From positions 124,001 through 188,000 of the forward strand of contig NZ_SKBU01000006.1 of assembly GCF_004337705.1 (NCBI RefSeq): a DNA stretch of 64,000 nucleotides, written 5' to 3'. Each line of letters starts with the position of its first letter. The first letter of the stretch is position 1. The notes under the pieces are model-generated. The model was given only the letters and a program-made list of their open reading frames with translations. It was not told the DNA's origin and made no database searches. Both the position numbers and the translations under genes were made by a program. Positions 33,234 through 41,315 of the stretch are shown one piece after another. Source of the DNA: Rubrobacter taiwanensis. GTDB taxonomy: Bacteria; Actinomycetota; Rubrobacteria; Rubrobacterales; Rubrobacteraceae.

Positions 33234-34463
33234 TCAATCTCTAGCCGGCTGTGGGACGGCCAGTATCACGGGCACGGCCAGCAGGAGCAGCGCCGCTGCT
33301 CCGAGCCAGGGGATGGTGTACGTGCCGGTGGCGTCCCGCAGCAGCCCGGCCAGGAACGGTCCGCCTGCGGTAGCGAGGGCCAGGATGGTAGCCTGGAGCC
33401 CCATGAGGCGACCGTAGAGTGCGCCGGAGAAGTAGTGTGACATCACCGCGGCTCTGGTGGGCAGCACGGAGCCGAAGACCAGCCCGTAGAGGCCCACGTA
33501 CAGGTAGACCCGCCACCACTCCTGCGCTCCTACGAGGATGAGTCCGGAGGCGGCGAGTATCGCGAAGATGGCGGCGACGAGCGGTCGGGGCCGGATATGA
33601 TCCAGGAGTGCGGGGAAGAGGAAGCGTCCCGGGAGGCTGATGAGGCCGGTCAGGCCGATGGCGGCGGCCACCTGCCCGGCCGGGAAGCCGAGGTCCTGCA
33701 GGTAGGCCACCTGGTGGAAGAGCATGGCGAAGGTTCCCGTGAACCCCAAAGTGTAGGCGGCGCAGATCAGCCAGAACGCCCGGTTCGTGTGCCGCAGGCC
33801 GGCCAGCATCGCGCCGTAGGTTCTCTTGAGGTCTATCCTGGGCATCCGGGCTTCTTTGCGGGGCCGGTCGCGCACGACCAGCAGCGCGAGCGTCCAGATG
33901 ACGGCGGCCATGACCAGGCCCAGGGTCAGGGTGGCGTTGCGCCAGCCGCCGCGTTCGACGAGCCATTGGGTCAGGGGCAGGAAGATGGCGACCGAGAGCC
34001 CGGCCACCAGCGTCAGCACGCCCAGGGCCTTGCCCTTCGGCCCCTCGAACCACTGGTCTACGGCGACGTAGGCGGGTTCGTAGAAGGTGCAGGCCATCGC
34101 CGGCCCTATGAGGAGCGCCCAGACTGCGATCACCTGCCAGTCGGCGGTGGCGCGGGAGAAGAGCGCGAGTCCGCAGCAGCCCAGGGCGGCTCCGGCCAGG
34201 AAGACCCGCCGCGGCCCGGCCACGTCGCAGACGGTGCCGACGAGCAGCGCCAGCAGGCCGGAGACGACGACGGCCATCCCCAGCGCGGCCGAGAGGGTGG
34301 TACGGCTGAACTCGGCCGCCGCCGCTCCCTCTCCGAGCAGGACGGAGAAGGAGTAGAAGATCGCGCCGTAGGCCACGTTCACCATCGCGGCCAGCGCGAC
34401 GACCAGCGCCCAGCGGTAGATGCCGCTCCCAGAATCTTCCGGGTCCGAACGCCGGCCACCCAC
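33234..34463 (-). CDS. MFS transporter
   Basis: A 409-residue, 12-helix permease. The cytoplasmic loop between helices 2 and 3 (GTVCDVAGPRRVFLAGAALG) and the central loop VVRDRPRKEARMPRIDLKR are typical. Sequence style resembles the oxalate/formate or monocarboxylate-type MFS group (FYSFSVLLGEGAAAAEFSRT). GTG start with GGGAGGGAG upstream. Substrate unknown. Confidence 0.88.
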   Translation of the reverse strand: MGGRRSDPEDSGSGIYRWALVVALAAMVNVAYGAIFYSFSVLLGEGAAAAEFSRTTLSAALGMAVVVSGLLALLVGTVCDVAGPRRVFLAGAALGCCGLALFSRATADWQVIAVWALLIGPAMACTFYEPAYVAVDQWFEGPKGKALGVLTLVAGLSVAIFLPLTQWLVERGGWRNATLTLGLVMAAVIWTLALLVVRDRPRKEARMPRIDLKRTYGAMLAGLRHTNRAFWLICAAYTLGFTGTFAMLFHQVAYLQDLGFPAGQVAAAIGLTGLISLPGRFLFPALLDHIRPRPLVAAIFAILAASGLILVGAQEWWRVYLYVGLYGLVFGSVLPTRAAVMSHYFSGALYGRLMGLQATILALATAGGPFLAGLLRDATGTYTIPWLGAAALLLLAVPVILAVPQPARD

Positions 34464-34495
34464 TCGAAGCTCCCTCCCGAATCCGCCACCTCATC

Positions 34496-35282
34496 CTACC
34501 CGGGCCGGACGGCCCCGGCCAGCGCTAGAAGGGGCACGAAGACCAGGACCAGCGCCCCTACCCGGTCGAAGGCGCGCCCTACCAGAAGAGCGACCAGGAA
34601 GTGAGCTTAACCCGCGACACTCACGGAGACGAAGAGCAAATAAAGCCAGAAGACCCCCGGCAGCACCCGGGGTCTGGTAGCGGTGCCGGGCGAGGAGAAG
34701 AACGGCCAGCGCAAGAGCGGCCGGGATGAGCAAGATGCCGAAGCCTCCCGAGTAACCGCCGCCGAAGTACAACACCGCGGCTACCAGCAGCGGTCCGATC
34801 ACGGCTCCTACCTGATCCAGGGCCTCATGCAGCCCGAACCCCCAGCCACGGCCCATGCCTGCGGTGGCGTGCGAGAGCATGGCGTCGCGGGCCGGAGTAC
34901 GGATCGCCTTTCCCAACCGCTCCGCGATGATCAGGAACGCGGCGATCTCCCAGCTCCCGGCCAGCGCCAGCAGCGGGACGGCGACGAAGGTGATGGCATA
35001 TCCCCAGATCGTGACCGCCCAGAACCTTCCTGTGCGGTCGGTGAAGTACCCAGAGACAAGCCGCAGAGCGTACCCCACAAACTCCCCGGCCCCGGCCACG
35101 ATGCCTGCGACTGCGGCGCTCGCCCCGAGGAAGGCCAGGTAGGGGCCGGTGATGCTCCTCGCCCCTTCGTAAGTCGCATCGGCCAGCAAGCTTATAACAC
35201 CGAAGATCAAGACAAACCCGAGCGCCGAACGGCCATCGAATCCCGCCCTTCTCCTCACCGGCTCTGTCTGCCTCTCACTCAC
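34496..35282 (-). pseudogene. broken MFS transporter
   Basis: The N-terminal six helices are intact (GFVLIFGVISLLADATYEGA...RLGKAIRTPARDAMLSHATA...FGLHEALDQVGAVIGPLLVA). After ARHRYQTP the frame shifts: another frame continues RVLPGVFWLYLLFVSVSVAG, then TAA, AHFLVALLVGRAFDRVG and VLVFVPLLALAGAVRPG to a stop at 34496. Several dozen residues between AHF and LVALLVG are missing compared with a normal second half. So it has a frameshift, a stop and an internal deletion. Confidence 0.8.
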
Positions 35283-35292
35283 AACAGGACCC

Positions 35293-35661
35293 TTACTCAG
35301 CTACCCCCGTGCCGGAGATCCAACGCCACATTCTTTTCAGAGGGCCTTGCGTTCCGGTATCGGGGGGTGTTGCCGGACGGGGCCGGGTTACGCCCGGCGG
35401 GAAGGATGGTGTTATCTCCTCCGGGTTGCCGCCCCTCTCCCGGAGTGCGTCCTCCAGTTCCCCGATCTCCGCTCTCAGTTGCGGAGCGACTTCTCCCTCG
35501 AGGCGCTCCAGCTCGCCGGCCAGCCGATCATACTCCTCCCGGCCCTCACCGTACTCCTCACCTTCGGTAGCTTCCCAGCCTCTCAAGACCCCGTATGCGG
35601 CCTGCTGCTGAGCCAGCGCCAGAACGAGCTCGTCCGGCCGTTCCTCCAGGGTGCCGCCCAT
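35293..35661 (-). CDS. hypothetical coiled-coil protein, end of the fluoride-switch operon
   Basis: 122 residues. Residues 5-75 are charged and helical (AQQQAAYGVLRGWEATEGEE, EYDRLAGELERLEGEVAPQL), probably a coiled coil; the tail is Pro-rich (PPGVTRPRPATPPDTG) ending in WRWISGTG. No family recognised. It is the last gene of the minus-strand run that begins at the antiporter. Confidence 0.55.
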   Translation of the reverse strand: MGGTLEERPDELVLALAQQQAAYGVLRGWEATEGEEYGEGREEYDRLAGELERLEGEVAPQLRAEIGELEDALRERGGNPEEITPSFPPGVTRPRPATPPDTGTQGPLKRMWRWISGTGVAE

Positions 35662-35672
35662 CCTCAGTTTGG

Positions 35673-35771
35673 TTATCCTGGGCTGCTCCAGGCTTCGAGC
35701 GCCTCCCGAAGCCGCTCCAGCAGTTCCGGAGGCACCTCTACACCGAGCTCGATCAGCCTAGCGTTCCTCAC
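35673..35771 (-). CDS. possible 32-residue peptide overlapping the DUF6062 gene end
   Basis: GTG 35771 lies inside the last codons of the DUF6062 gene in another frame; the product is RNARLIELGVEVPPELLERL plus REALEAWSSPG. It looks like a small amphipathic helix-turn-helix and fills the gap between two genes of the operon. Too short to be certain. Confidence 0.35.
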   Translation of the reverse strand: MRNARLIELGVEVPPELLERLREALEAWSSPG

Positions 35772-36453
35772 CGGCGACCCACCTCACCGCCCGCCAGGGA
35801 GCGTCGCGCTCCCGGCCCCAGGGCTCGTCCCGGAAGCGGTAGTCGTTGTGCCGGACGTACCGCTCCAGGTCGGTCTGCAGCCCTTCGAGTACCGTCCGGA
35901 CCATCCCGACCAGCGTATCCGGGAGGCTCCCGCCCGCCAGAGCGGAGGCCCGGCTGAGGTGAAGCGCGCACACGGTGCCCGGTCCTCCGAGAAGCTCCTC
36001 CGGAGGAGTGTCTTCTGTGGTCTCCAGAAGTGCTCGCAGGTAGCTCTCCTCGGCCTCCTTTTCGGCGGCGCAGATCATACACCCCGTTCCCGGCTCGACG
36101 AAGAGAGGCTTTGCATCCTGATGGCCCAGCAGCGTCTTCAGTGCCGAAGATGGTTTGGAGCTGGAAGCGTCCTCAAGCACCTCCCGCAGCTCCCGCACCA
36201 CCGCCCGGTAGAGGATCGCGGCTCCCAGTCCGGAGCGCATCTTCAGCATCCGGTGGGCGTGCCGGTTACAGAAGCCGAGCGAGTGCCGCATCTCCTGCTG
36301 CACGTCCGGGTCATTGACGAGTTCGTAGAGCAGGTTGTCCAATCGGGTGCGCCCGTCCCGCTCCACCAGCCGGCACACCGCGCAGCCGCTCTCCTCCAGC
36401 GCCTCCTCAAGCCGGAAGCGCAAGGCGCTCTTTCTGCCGGGCGATCCGTTCAC
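35758..36453 (-). CDS. DUF6062 family protein with duplicated Cys/His module
   Basis: A 231-residue protein without signal peptide. Cysteines and histidines fall in two equal sets: C24-x2-C27...C62-x2-H65 and C125-x2-C128...C162-x2-H165, offset by 100-101 residues, which looks like two copies of a metal-binding module (GCAVCRLVE/GFCNRHA and GCMICAAEK/VCALHLS). The rest is helical. The ATG overlaps the uspA stop. Function unknown; it is the third gene downstream of a fluoride riboswitch. Confidence 0.85.
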   Translation of the reverse strand: MNGSPGRKSALRFRLEEALEESGCAVCRLVERDGRTRLDNLLYELVNDPDVQQEMRHSLGFCNRHAHRMLKMRSGLGAAILYRAVVRELREVLEDASSSKPSSALKTLLGHQDAKPLFVEPGTGCMICAAEKEAEESYLRALLETTEDTPPEELLGGPGTVCALHLSRASALAGGSLPDTLVGMVRTVLEGLQTDLERYVRHNDYRFRDEPWGRERDAPWRAVRWVAGEER

Positions 36454-36884
36454 CCGGCGTGCTCCCGTTTGGGGACTATCAGGACCGGGCAGGGGGAGTA
36501 GATCGCTATCCGGCGCGTCACGCTGCCGATCATGAAGCGTTCGAGCGCGCTGTGCCCCTTGCGGCCGACCACCATCAGGTCGAAGCCCTCGTCCCGGGCG
36601 TACTCTATGAGGGCCTTCGCGGGATGCCCGTGGATGACCTCCCGCTCGTAACTCACCCCGAAGCGCCGGGCGGCCTCGTCCAGGGCGCCGCGCTTGCGCT
36701 CGAAGAACCGGGCAGCATCCTCCAGCGACCCCTGATACTCGCCCACCGTCTCGACGTAGTCCGGGATCTGGGCCACGGAGACCACGCGCAGTTGAGCTCC
36801 GAACTTCGCCGCCATCTCGGCCGCCTTCTCGAAAGCCTGCGCGGCGGTCTCGGACCCATCCCAGGCCACCATTATCTTCTTCAT
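36450..36884 (-). CDS. universal stress protein UspA family
   Basis: A 144-residue single-domain Usp: KKIMVAWDGSETAAQAFEKA at the N-terminus, GHPAKALIEYARDEGFDLMV, and the ATP-binding signature VGRKGHSALERFMIGSVTRR (G-x2-G-x9-G-S). It should bind ATP. ATG overlaps the antiporter stop (ATGA). Usp proteins often partner transporters of this kind, sometimes as a fused domain, so a regulatory role on the antiporter is plausible. Confidence 0.92.
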   Translation of the reverse strand: MKKIMVAWDGSETAAQAFEKAAEMAAKFGAQLRVVSVAQIPDYVETVGEYQGSLEDAARFFERKRGALDEAARRFGVSYEREVIHGHPAKALIEYARDEGFDLMVVGRKGHSALERFMIGSVTRRIAIYSPCPVLIVPKREHAG

Positions 36885-38035
36885 TCTCTCTCCTCCTTGG
36901 CAGCGCGGAGCTTCTTTATCTCCTCGAAGGGCAGGAAGAACCGCTGGGCGATCAGGGTCGGGATCACGGCGGTCGCGATCACCACCGTCACCAGCACCGA
37001 GTACTGCTGCTGGGTGATGAGACCGTTGTCCAGGCCGTACAGCGCCGAGATGGTCCCGAAGGTGAGCCCGGTGGACATCAGGAGCGTGGTGTACATGCTG
37101 TTTCTGAAGGAGTAGCCGTAGAAGAGGGTCACCGGCATCACCCCGATGAACTTGGCGGCGACCTTCACGAAGAAGAAGACCAGGATCGCCCAGAAGCCCG
37201 CGACGAGCGCCCCGAACGACACGAACAGCCCGGCCCGGATGAAGTAGAAGGGGGTGAGGAAGGTGAAGGTGAGGGTGCGCATCCTCTTCGCCAGCTCCTC
37301 CCGGCTCTGGAAGGTGTCGGCGAGCACCAGCCCGGCGAGGTAGGCCGGCAGCACGGCCTCGCTGCCCGCGAGGCTGGCCAGCGCTCCCAGACCGAAGAGC
37401 ATGAGAAGCAGGTACTTGAGCTCCGGCTCGCTCACCCGCTCGCCGTAGCGCCGGAAGAACCAGCGGGTGAACCGGGGCAGCACGACCAGCACGGCCGCCG
37501 TGGCGGCTATGAACACCAGCATCTCCACGCCGAACCCGGCGAAGATGAGCCCCAGAGCGGCCACCGTGCCCAGGTCGGTGACGAAGCAGGCGGCCAGGAT
37601 CACCTTCCCGATCTCGCTGCGGTTCAGCCCCGTCTCCACCATCACGGCGTAGACCACGGCGACCGAGGTAGTGGAGAGGGCGATCCCGGCGATCAGGGCC
37701 GCGTTCGTATCCCAGCCTGAGATCCAGTACGCCCACGCCGCAGCGCCCAGAAACGGGATCAGGAACGACAGGGACCCGATCAGGAGGGTCTCCGCGAGCT
37801 TATTGCGCAAGACCTCGGTGTCTATGTCCACCCCGGCCAGGAAGGTCAGCGCGACGGCTCCCACGCCGGCCAGGAAGGCCACCCACTCGGGCTCCGGCAC
37901 ATCGAAGAGGTTGCCGGCCAGTATGCCGACCGTGATCTCGATCAGCGCCACCGAGATGCCGAGCCGGATGGAGATGAGGCTGGCCAGAAGCGCCAGACCG
38001 ACCCAAATCGCCGCAACAAGGTAGATGTTCTCCAC
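36881..38035 (-). CDS. cation:proton antiporter (CPA2-like) under a fluoride riboswitch
   Basis: About 384 residues from GTG 38035, preceded by GAGGAGAG; a longer frame from 38143 would run through the riboswitch. Eleven to thirteen helices: NIYLVAAIWVGLALLASLIS, IEITVGILAGNLF, LTFLAGVDIDTEVL, ALIAGIALSTTSVAVVYAVM, ILAACFVTDLGTVAALGLIF (the V-T-D-x-G motif of CPA2 exchangers) and FYFIRAGLFVSFGAL. Antiporters of this kind are known members of fluoride-riboswitch operons. It presumably helps survival under fluoride by moving protons against cations; fluoride itself is not its proven substrate. Confidence 0.92.
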   Translation of the reverse strand: MENIYLVAAIWVGLALLASLISIRLGISVALIEITVGILAGNLFDVPEPEWVAFLAGVGAVALTFLAGVDIDTEVLRNKLAETLLIGSLSFLIPFLGAAAWAYWISGWDTNAALIAGIALSTTSVAVVYAVMVETGLNRSEIGKVILAACFVTDLGTVAALGLIFAGFGVEMLVFIAATAAVLVVLPRFTRWFFRRYGERVSEPELKYLLLMLFGLGALASLAGSEAVLPAYLAGLVLADTFQSREELAKRMRTLTFTFLTPFYFIRAGLFVSFGALVAGFWAILVFFFVKVAAKFIGVMPVTLFYGYSFRNSMYTTLLMSTGLTFGTISALYGLDNGLITQQQYSVLVTVVIATAVIPTLIAQRFFLPFEEIKKLRAAKEERE

Positions 38036-38096
38036 GCGTTCTCTCCTCGACCGTCCTCGCGCTCTTCGCTCTGCGGCAGCGAACCCCGGAGAACGC

Positions 38097-38135
38097 AAAA
38101 AGGCCTCTACCCGCGGCTCGCCGCAAGTAGAAGCC
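38097..38135 (-). terminator. intrinsic terminator of the fluoride riboswitch
   Basis: On the minus strand a hairpin GGCTTCTACTTGCGGC / CCGCGGGTAGAGGCC (loop GAG) is followed directly by TTTTT (38101-38097). Its 5' arm overlaps the 3' end of the aptamer (CTTCTAC), so ligand binding should prevent its formation. Expression ON with fluoride is expected. Confidence 0.88.
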
Positions 38136-38179
38136 ATCAGCATCCCGTGAGATGCGGTTATGGGTGAGCCTCATCACCC
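38127..38179 (-). ncRNA. fluoride (crcB) riboswitch aptamer
   Basis: Minus-strand RNA reads GGGTGATGAGGCTCACCC, then ATAACCGC, a GCATC/GGATGC stem, CTGATGGC and TTCTAC. This matches the crcB consensus (GGxGAUGxxGxUCxCC, AACCGC, CUGAUGxCUxCUAC) in every conserved block, including the pseudoknot halves. It lies 92 bp upstream of the antiporter GTG. A -10-like TATAGA precedes it on the same strand near 38210. Confidence 0.95.
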
Positions 38180-38296
38180 TCGGCGCTTTTCGCGCGCCTC
38201 CGATACTCTATAACAGGCGCCGGGGAAGGGCAAGGCCGGCGATTTTTTGAGAACATACCTCTCTGTCCGAACGGACCCGGCGCAGAACGGGAGGCC

Positions 38297-39115
38297 ATGA
38301 GAGAGCTGCTCGAAGCTGTAATACTGGGAGTCGTGCAGGGGACGACGGAGTTTCTGCCCATCTCCAGCTCTGGGCACCTGCTACTCGGCCAGTACTTCTT
38401 CGGCATGGACCAGGAGAAGTACGGCCTTACCTTCGACGTGGCGCTGCACTTGGGCTCGCTGCTGGCCGTCATAGCCTACTTCCGGCGGGACCTGGCAGAG
38501 ATAGCGCGGGCCTTTCTGCGCTCGATCCCGCACCCCAACTTCGGGGACAGCGACCAGCGGGTGGCTTACCTCCTGATCGTCGCGACGCTCCCGGCCGCGG
38601 CGGTCGGCTTCCTCTTCCGGGGATTCTTCGAGGGCCTGCGCTCGCCCTGGGCCGTTATCGCGGGCCTCACCGTCTTCGGCGTCCTCTTCATCCTGAGCGA
38701 GCGGGTGGGCGGCAAGCGGAAGCAGGCCGCCAAGATGAGCTTCCGGGACGCCTTGATCATCGGGGTCGGGCAGGCCATCGCCTTGCTGCCGGGGGTCTCG
38801 CGCTCCGGCTCCACCATCACCTTCGGGCTCTTCCTGGGGCTCGACCGGCAGGAGGCGGCGCGGTTCTCGTTCCTGATGAGCATCCCGATCACGGCCGGAG
38901 CTTGCCTCGTGCAGATCCCGCAGGCCTACAGCGAAAACCTCACCCCCTGGCTCGGATTCCTGTTCTTCGCGGGGTTCGCAGTCTCGGGGGCGGTGGCATA
39001 CCTGACCATCGCCTTCCTGCTCGCCTTCTTCCGCCGCTACAGCATGCGCGCCTTCGCCTACTACTCCTTCGCCGTCTCCGCGCTCGTGGCGGTGCTGCTC
39101 CTGCTCGGTTTCTGA
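38297..39115 (+). CDS. uppP: undecaprenyl-diphosphatase (BacA/UppP)
   Basis: A 272-residue integral membrane phosphatase that recycles the peptidoglycan lipid carrier. Signatures: VVQGTTEFLPISSSGHLLL and LLPGVSRSGSTITFGLFLGL, which together form the active site facing the periplasm. Length and eight-helix layout are standard. ATG preceded by GGGAGG. Divergent from the riboswitch operon. Confidence 0.96.
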   Translation: MRELLEAVILGVVQGTTEFLPISSSGHLLLGQYFFGMDQEKYGLTFDVALHLGSLLAVIAYFRRDLAEIARAFLRSIPHPNFGDSDQRVAYLLIVATLPAAAVGFLFRGFFEGLRSPWAVIAGLTVFGVLFILSERVGGKRKQAAKMSFRDALIIGVGQAIALLPGVSRSGSTITFGLFLGLDRQEAARFSFLMSIPITAGACLVQIPQAYSENLTPWLGFLFFAGFAVSGAVAYLTIAFLLAFFRRYSMRAFAYYSFAVSALVAVLLLLGF

Positions 39116-39357
39116 ACTTGAACTCGAACTTCAAGCTGCTACACTGTGGGTCGTCGTTCTTCCGGCATTCTGCAGTCCGTACCGCAGAGGGAGGTGAGCG
39201 CGTGTCAGAACCGAGCAGTAGCAATGGCGGCTCGCGGCTGCGCGGCCTCCCGTACCCCCGATAGCTCCTTCCTTCCCCGCATGGAGCCGGAGAGCGGTCG
39301 GCCGCGCCCGTCCGAGTCCGCTCTCTGACGTTCCATTCGAGCGAGGAAGGAGGAGAG
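39116..39357 (+). other. 242-bp leader between uppP and mgtE, structured, class unknown
   Basis: A short inverted repeat (CTTGAA/TTCAAG) follows the uppP stop and may be a weak terminator. The rest holds GGGAGGTGAGCGC, several GC stems (GCGGCTCGCGGCTGCGCGGCC) and CCGGAGAGCGGTCGG before a GGAAGGAGGAGAG site. AGGTGAG recalls the M-box magnesium riboswitch start, but the other M-box blocks are not visible. No protein-coding signal seen. Confidence 0.4.
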
Positions 39358-40878
39358 ATGAACCGGAAGGATTTCGAAGCGCTAATCCGGCAAGAACAGT
39401 GGGAGACGCTGCGGGAGCTCTTCAAGGAGATGTCCGATGAGGAGGCCGCGCGGCTGCTGCTGGAGCTGGACCCGGAGAGCCGCAGTGAGCTCTTCAGGGA
39501 GATGCCCGAGCAGCTGTTCGGGGCCAGAGAGGAGATGAAGCGGCTGCAGAAGGAAGAGGTCGAGCGCATGATCGAGCGCGGGGAGTGGTCCGGGCTGCGC
39601 CGGATGCTGGCGGAGTGGCCGTTCCCGGAGGTGGCCGAGCTGCTTCTGGAGCAGGAGAAGCCCAAGCGCGTCCTGCTCTTCAGGGCCCTTCCCCGGCCGC
39701 TGGCCGCCGAGGTCTTCTCCTACCTGGAGACCGAGACCCAGAACGCTCTGTTGAAGGAGCTCACCGACGAGGAGACGCGCCGGCTGCTCGCGGACCTGGA
39801 CCCCGATGACCGCACGGAACTGCTGGGCGAGCTGCCCGGCCAGGCGACCCAGAAGCTTTTGAACCTCCTCTCTGCAGAGGATCTCAGGGAGGCCCGCCAG
39901 CTGCTGGGCTATCCGGAGGGCAGCGTGGGCCGCCTCATGACGCCCGACTATGTCGCCGTGCGGCCGCACTGGACGGTCGGGGAAGCGCTGGAGCACATCC
40001 GGCGTTTCGGGGCGGACCGGGAGACGATCAACTGGATCTACGTGGTGGACGACTCCTGGAGGCTCCTGGACGCCCTGTCGCTGCGCGCCTTCATCGTCGC
40101 CGATCCGCGGCAGCGGGTGGAGGAGATCATGGACTACCGGTTCGTGAGCGTCTCCGCCCACGACGGCCGGGAGGAAGCCGTCCGCACCATCCAGCGCCAC
40201 GACCTGGAGGCCGTGCCGGTGGTGGACTCCGAGGGCGTGCTCGTCGGGATCGTCACCGTGGACGACGTGCTGGACGTAGCCGAGGAGGAGGCGACCGAGG
40301 ACTTCCACCTCTACGCCGCCGTGCGGCCCCTGGACATGAGCTACCGGGAGAGCGGCGTGTGGTCCCTGTTCCGCAAGCGGGTGCCCTGGCTGATAGCGCT
40401 GGTGGGCGTGGGGCTCGTCTCCAGCGGCGTGATAGCGGCCTTTGAGGAGACGCTGGAGGCGGCCATAGCGCTCGCCTTCTTTATCCCGCTCCTGATCGAC
40501 TCCGGGGGGAACACCGGCTCGCAGTCGGCGACGCTGATGGTGCGGGCCATCGCCACCGGGGACCTGCGGCTCGGACAGTGGGGGCGGGCCATCAGCAAGG
40601 AGCTGGCCGTGGGCATCTCGCTCGGCGCGGCGCTGGGGCTCGCCACGGCCCTTCTCGGGATCTTCCGGGGCGGGGTGGAGATCGGGCTCATCGTCGGGCT
40701 CACAATGATCGCCATAGTGCTCGTGGCGAACCTGATCGGGGCCGCCCTGCCGTTCGCACTCTCCCGGCTGGGTCTGGACCCGGCGGTGGCGAGCGCGCCG
40801 CTTATCACCACGGTGGTGGACGCCACGGGCCTGATCATCTACTTCACGATCGCAACCCTGGTACTCGGAGCTATCTAA
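39358..40878 (+). CDS. mgtE: magnesium transporter MgtE
   Basis: 506 residues, about 50 longer than the usual 450. The N-terminus carries helical MgtE_N repeats, apparently with an extra copy (LLLELDPESRSELFREMP at about 37-54 echoes LLADLDPDDRTELLGELP at about 143-160). A CBS pair follows (about 195-320, VGRLMTPDYVAV, AVPVVDSEGVLVGIVTVDDV). Five C-terminal helices contain the pore motif IDSGGNTGSQSATLMVR. The N and CBS domains close the channel when Mg2+ is high. Strong ribosome site. Confidence 0.94.
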   Translation: MNRKDFEALIRQEQWETLRELFKEMSDEEAARLLLELDPESRSELFREMPEQLFGAREEMKRLQKEEVERMIERGEWSGLRRMLAEWPFPEVAELLLEQEKPKRVLLFRALPRPLAAEVFSYLETETQNALLKELTDEETRRLLADLDPDDRTELLGELPGQATQKLLNLLSAEDLREARQLLGYPEGSVGRLMTPDYVAVRPHWTVGEALEHIRRFGADRETINWIYVVDDSWRLLDALSLRAFIVADPRQRVEEIMDYRFVSVSAHDGREEAVRTIQRHDLEAVPVVDSEGVLVGIVTVDDVLDVAEEEATEDFHLYAAVRPLDMSYRESGVWSLFRKRVPWLIALVGVGLVSSGVIAAFEETLEAAIALAFFIPLLIDSGGNTGSQSATLMVRAIATGDLRLGQWGRAISKELAVGISLGAALGLATALLGIFRGGVEIGLIVGLTMIAIVLVANLIGAALPFALSRLGLDPAVASAPLITTVVDATGLIIYFTIATLVLGAI

Positions 40879-41291
40879 CCTCCCCGCATCAGCTCCCGGT
40901 AGCGCTCGGCGCGACGCTCGATCTCGGGCAGCCTGCGGTCCGCCGAGCGCTGCGCTCCCCGGGGCATCCGGCCGCTGCGGGCGAGCTCTATGTAGGCCTC
41001 GCAGACCCGCAGAGCCCGGCCGTACTCCCGCCGCCGCTCGTAGATGGCCGCAAGCCGCTCGTAGGGCTGGATGCCCACGAAGCCCTCCGCCACGCTCTGC
41101 TCGTAGAGCCGGACGGCCCGCTCGGTGTCCGTCCTCTCCGCCTCCATCGCCTCCAGGTTGCGCTCCAGCGCGGCCTCGTAGTTGCGCAGCGGGTCCTCTT
41201 CGGTCCCGATCCGCTCGTACTCGCCCGGCTCCAGCACCGGACCGAGCCGCTCCTCCTCCCTCCTGCCGAAGATGCGCCTCAGAAACTCCAT
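40875..41291 (-). CDS. TPR-like hypothetical protein
   Basis: 138 residues: a charged N-terminus (RRIFGRREEERLGPVLEPGE) and two TPR-like helical hairpins (RAVRLYEQSVAEGFVGIQPY, ERLAAIYERRREYGRALRVC). The stop overlaps the end of mgtE by 4 bp. No ribosome site; a TATACT box ends 6 nt before the ATG, so the mRNA may be leaderless. Confidence 0.75.
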   Translation of the reverse strand: MEFLRRIFGRREEERLGPVLEPGEYERIGTEEDPLRNYEAALERNLEAMEAERTDTERAVRLYEQSVAEGFVGIQPYERLAAIYERRREYGRALRVCEAYIELARSGRMPRGAQRSADRRLPEIERRAERYRELMRGG

Positions 41292-41297
41292 GCCCAG

Positions 41298-41303
41298 AGT
41301 ATA
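41298..41303 (-). promoter_or_regulatory. candidate -10 box of a leaderless mRNA
   Basis: TATACT within GATATATACT on the minus strand ends 6 nt upstream of ATG 41291. The identical 10-mer stands 7 nt before selA. Confidence 0.4.
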
Positions 41304-41315
41304 TATCGGGCTCGC

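Noticed and set aside
38041-38143. N-terminal extension of the antiporter from 38143
   Set aside because: It would translate the terminator and part of the riboswitch; GTG 38035 has a good ribosome site and begins with the first membrane helix.
39200-39340. M-box magnesium riboswitch before mgtE
   Set aside because: Only AGGTGAG matches; the other conserved blocks were not found by eye. Kept as an unknown structured leader.
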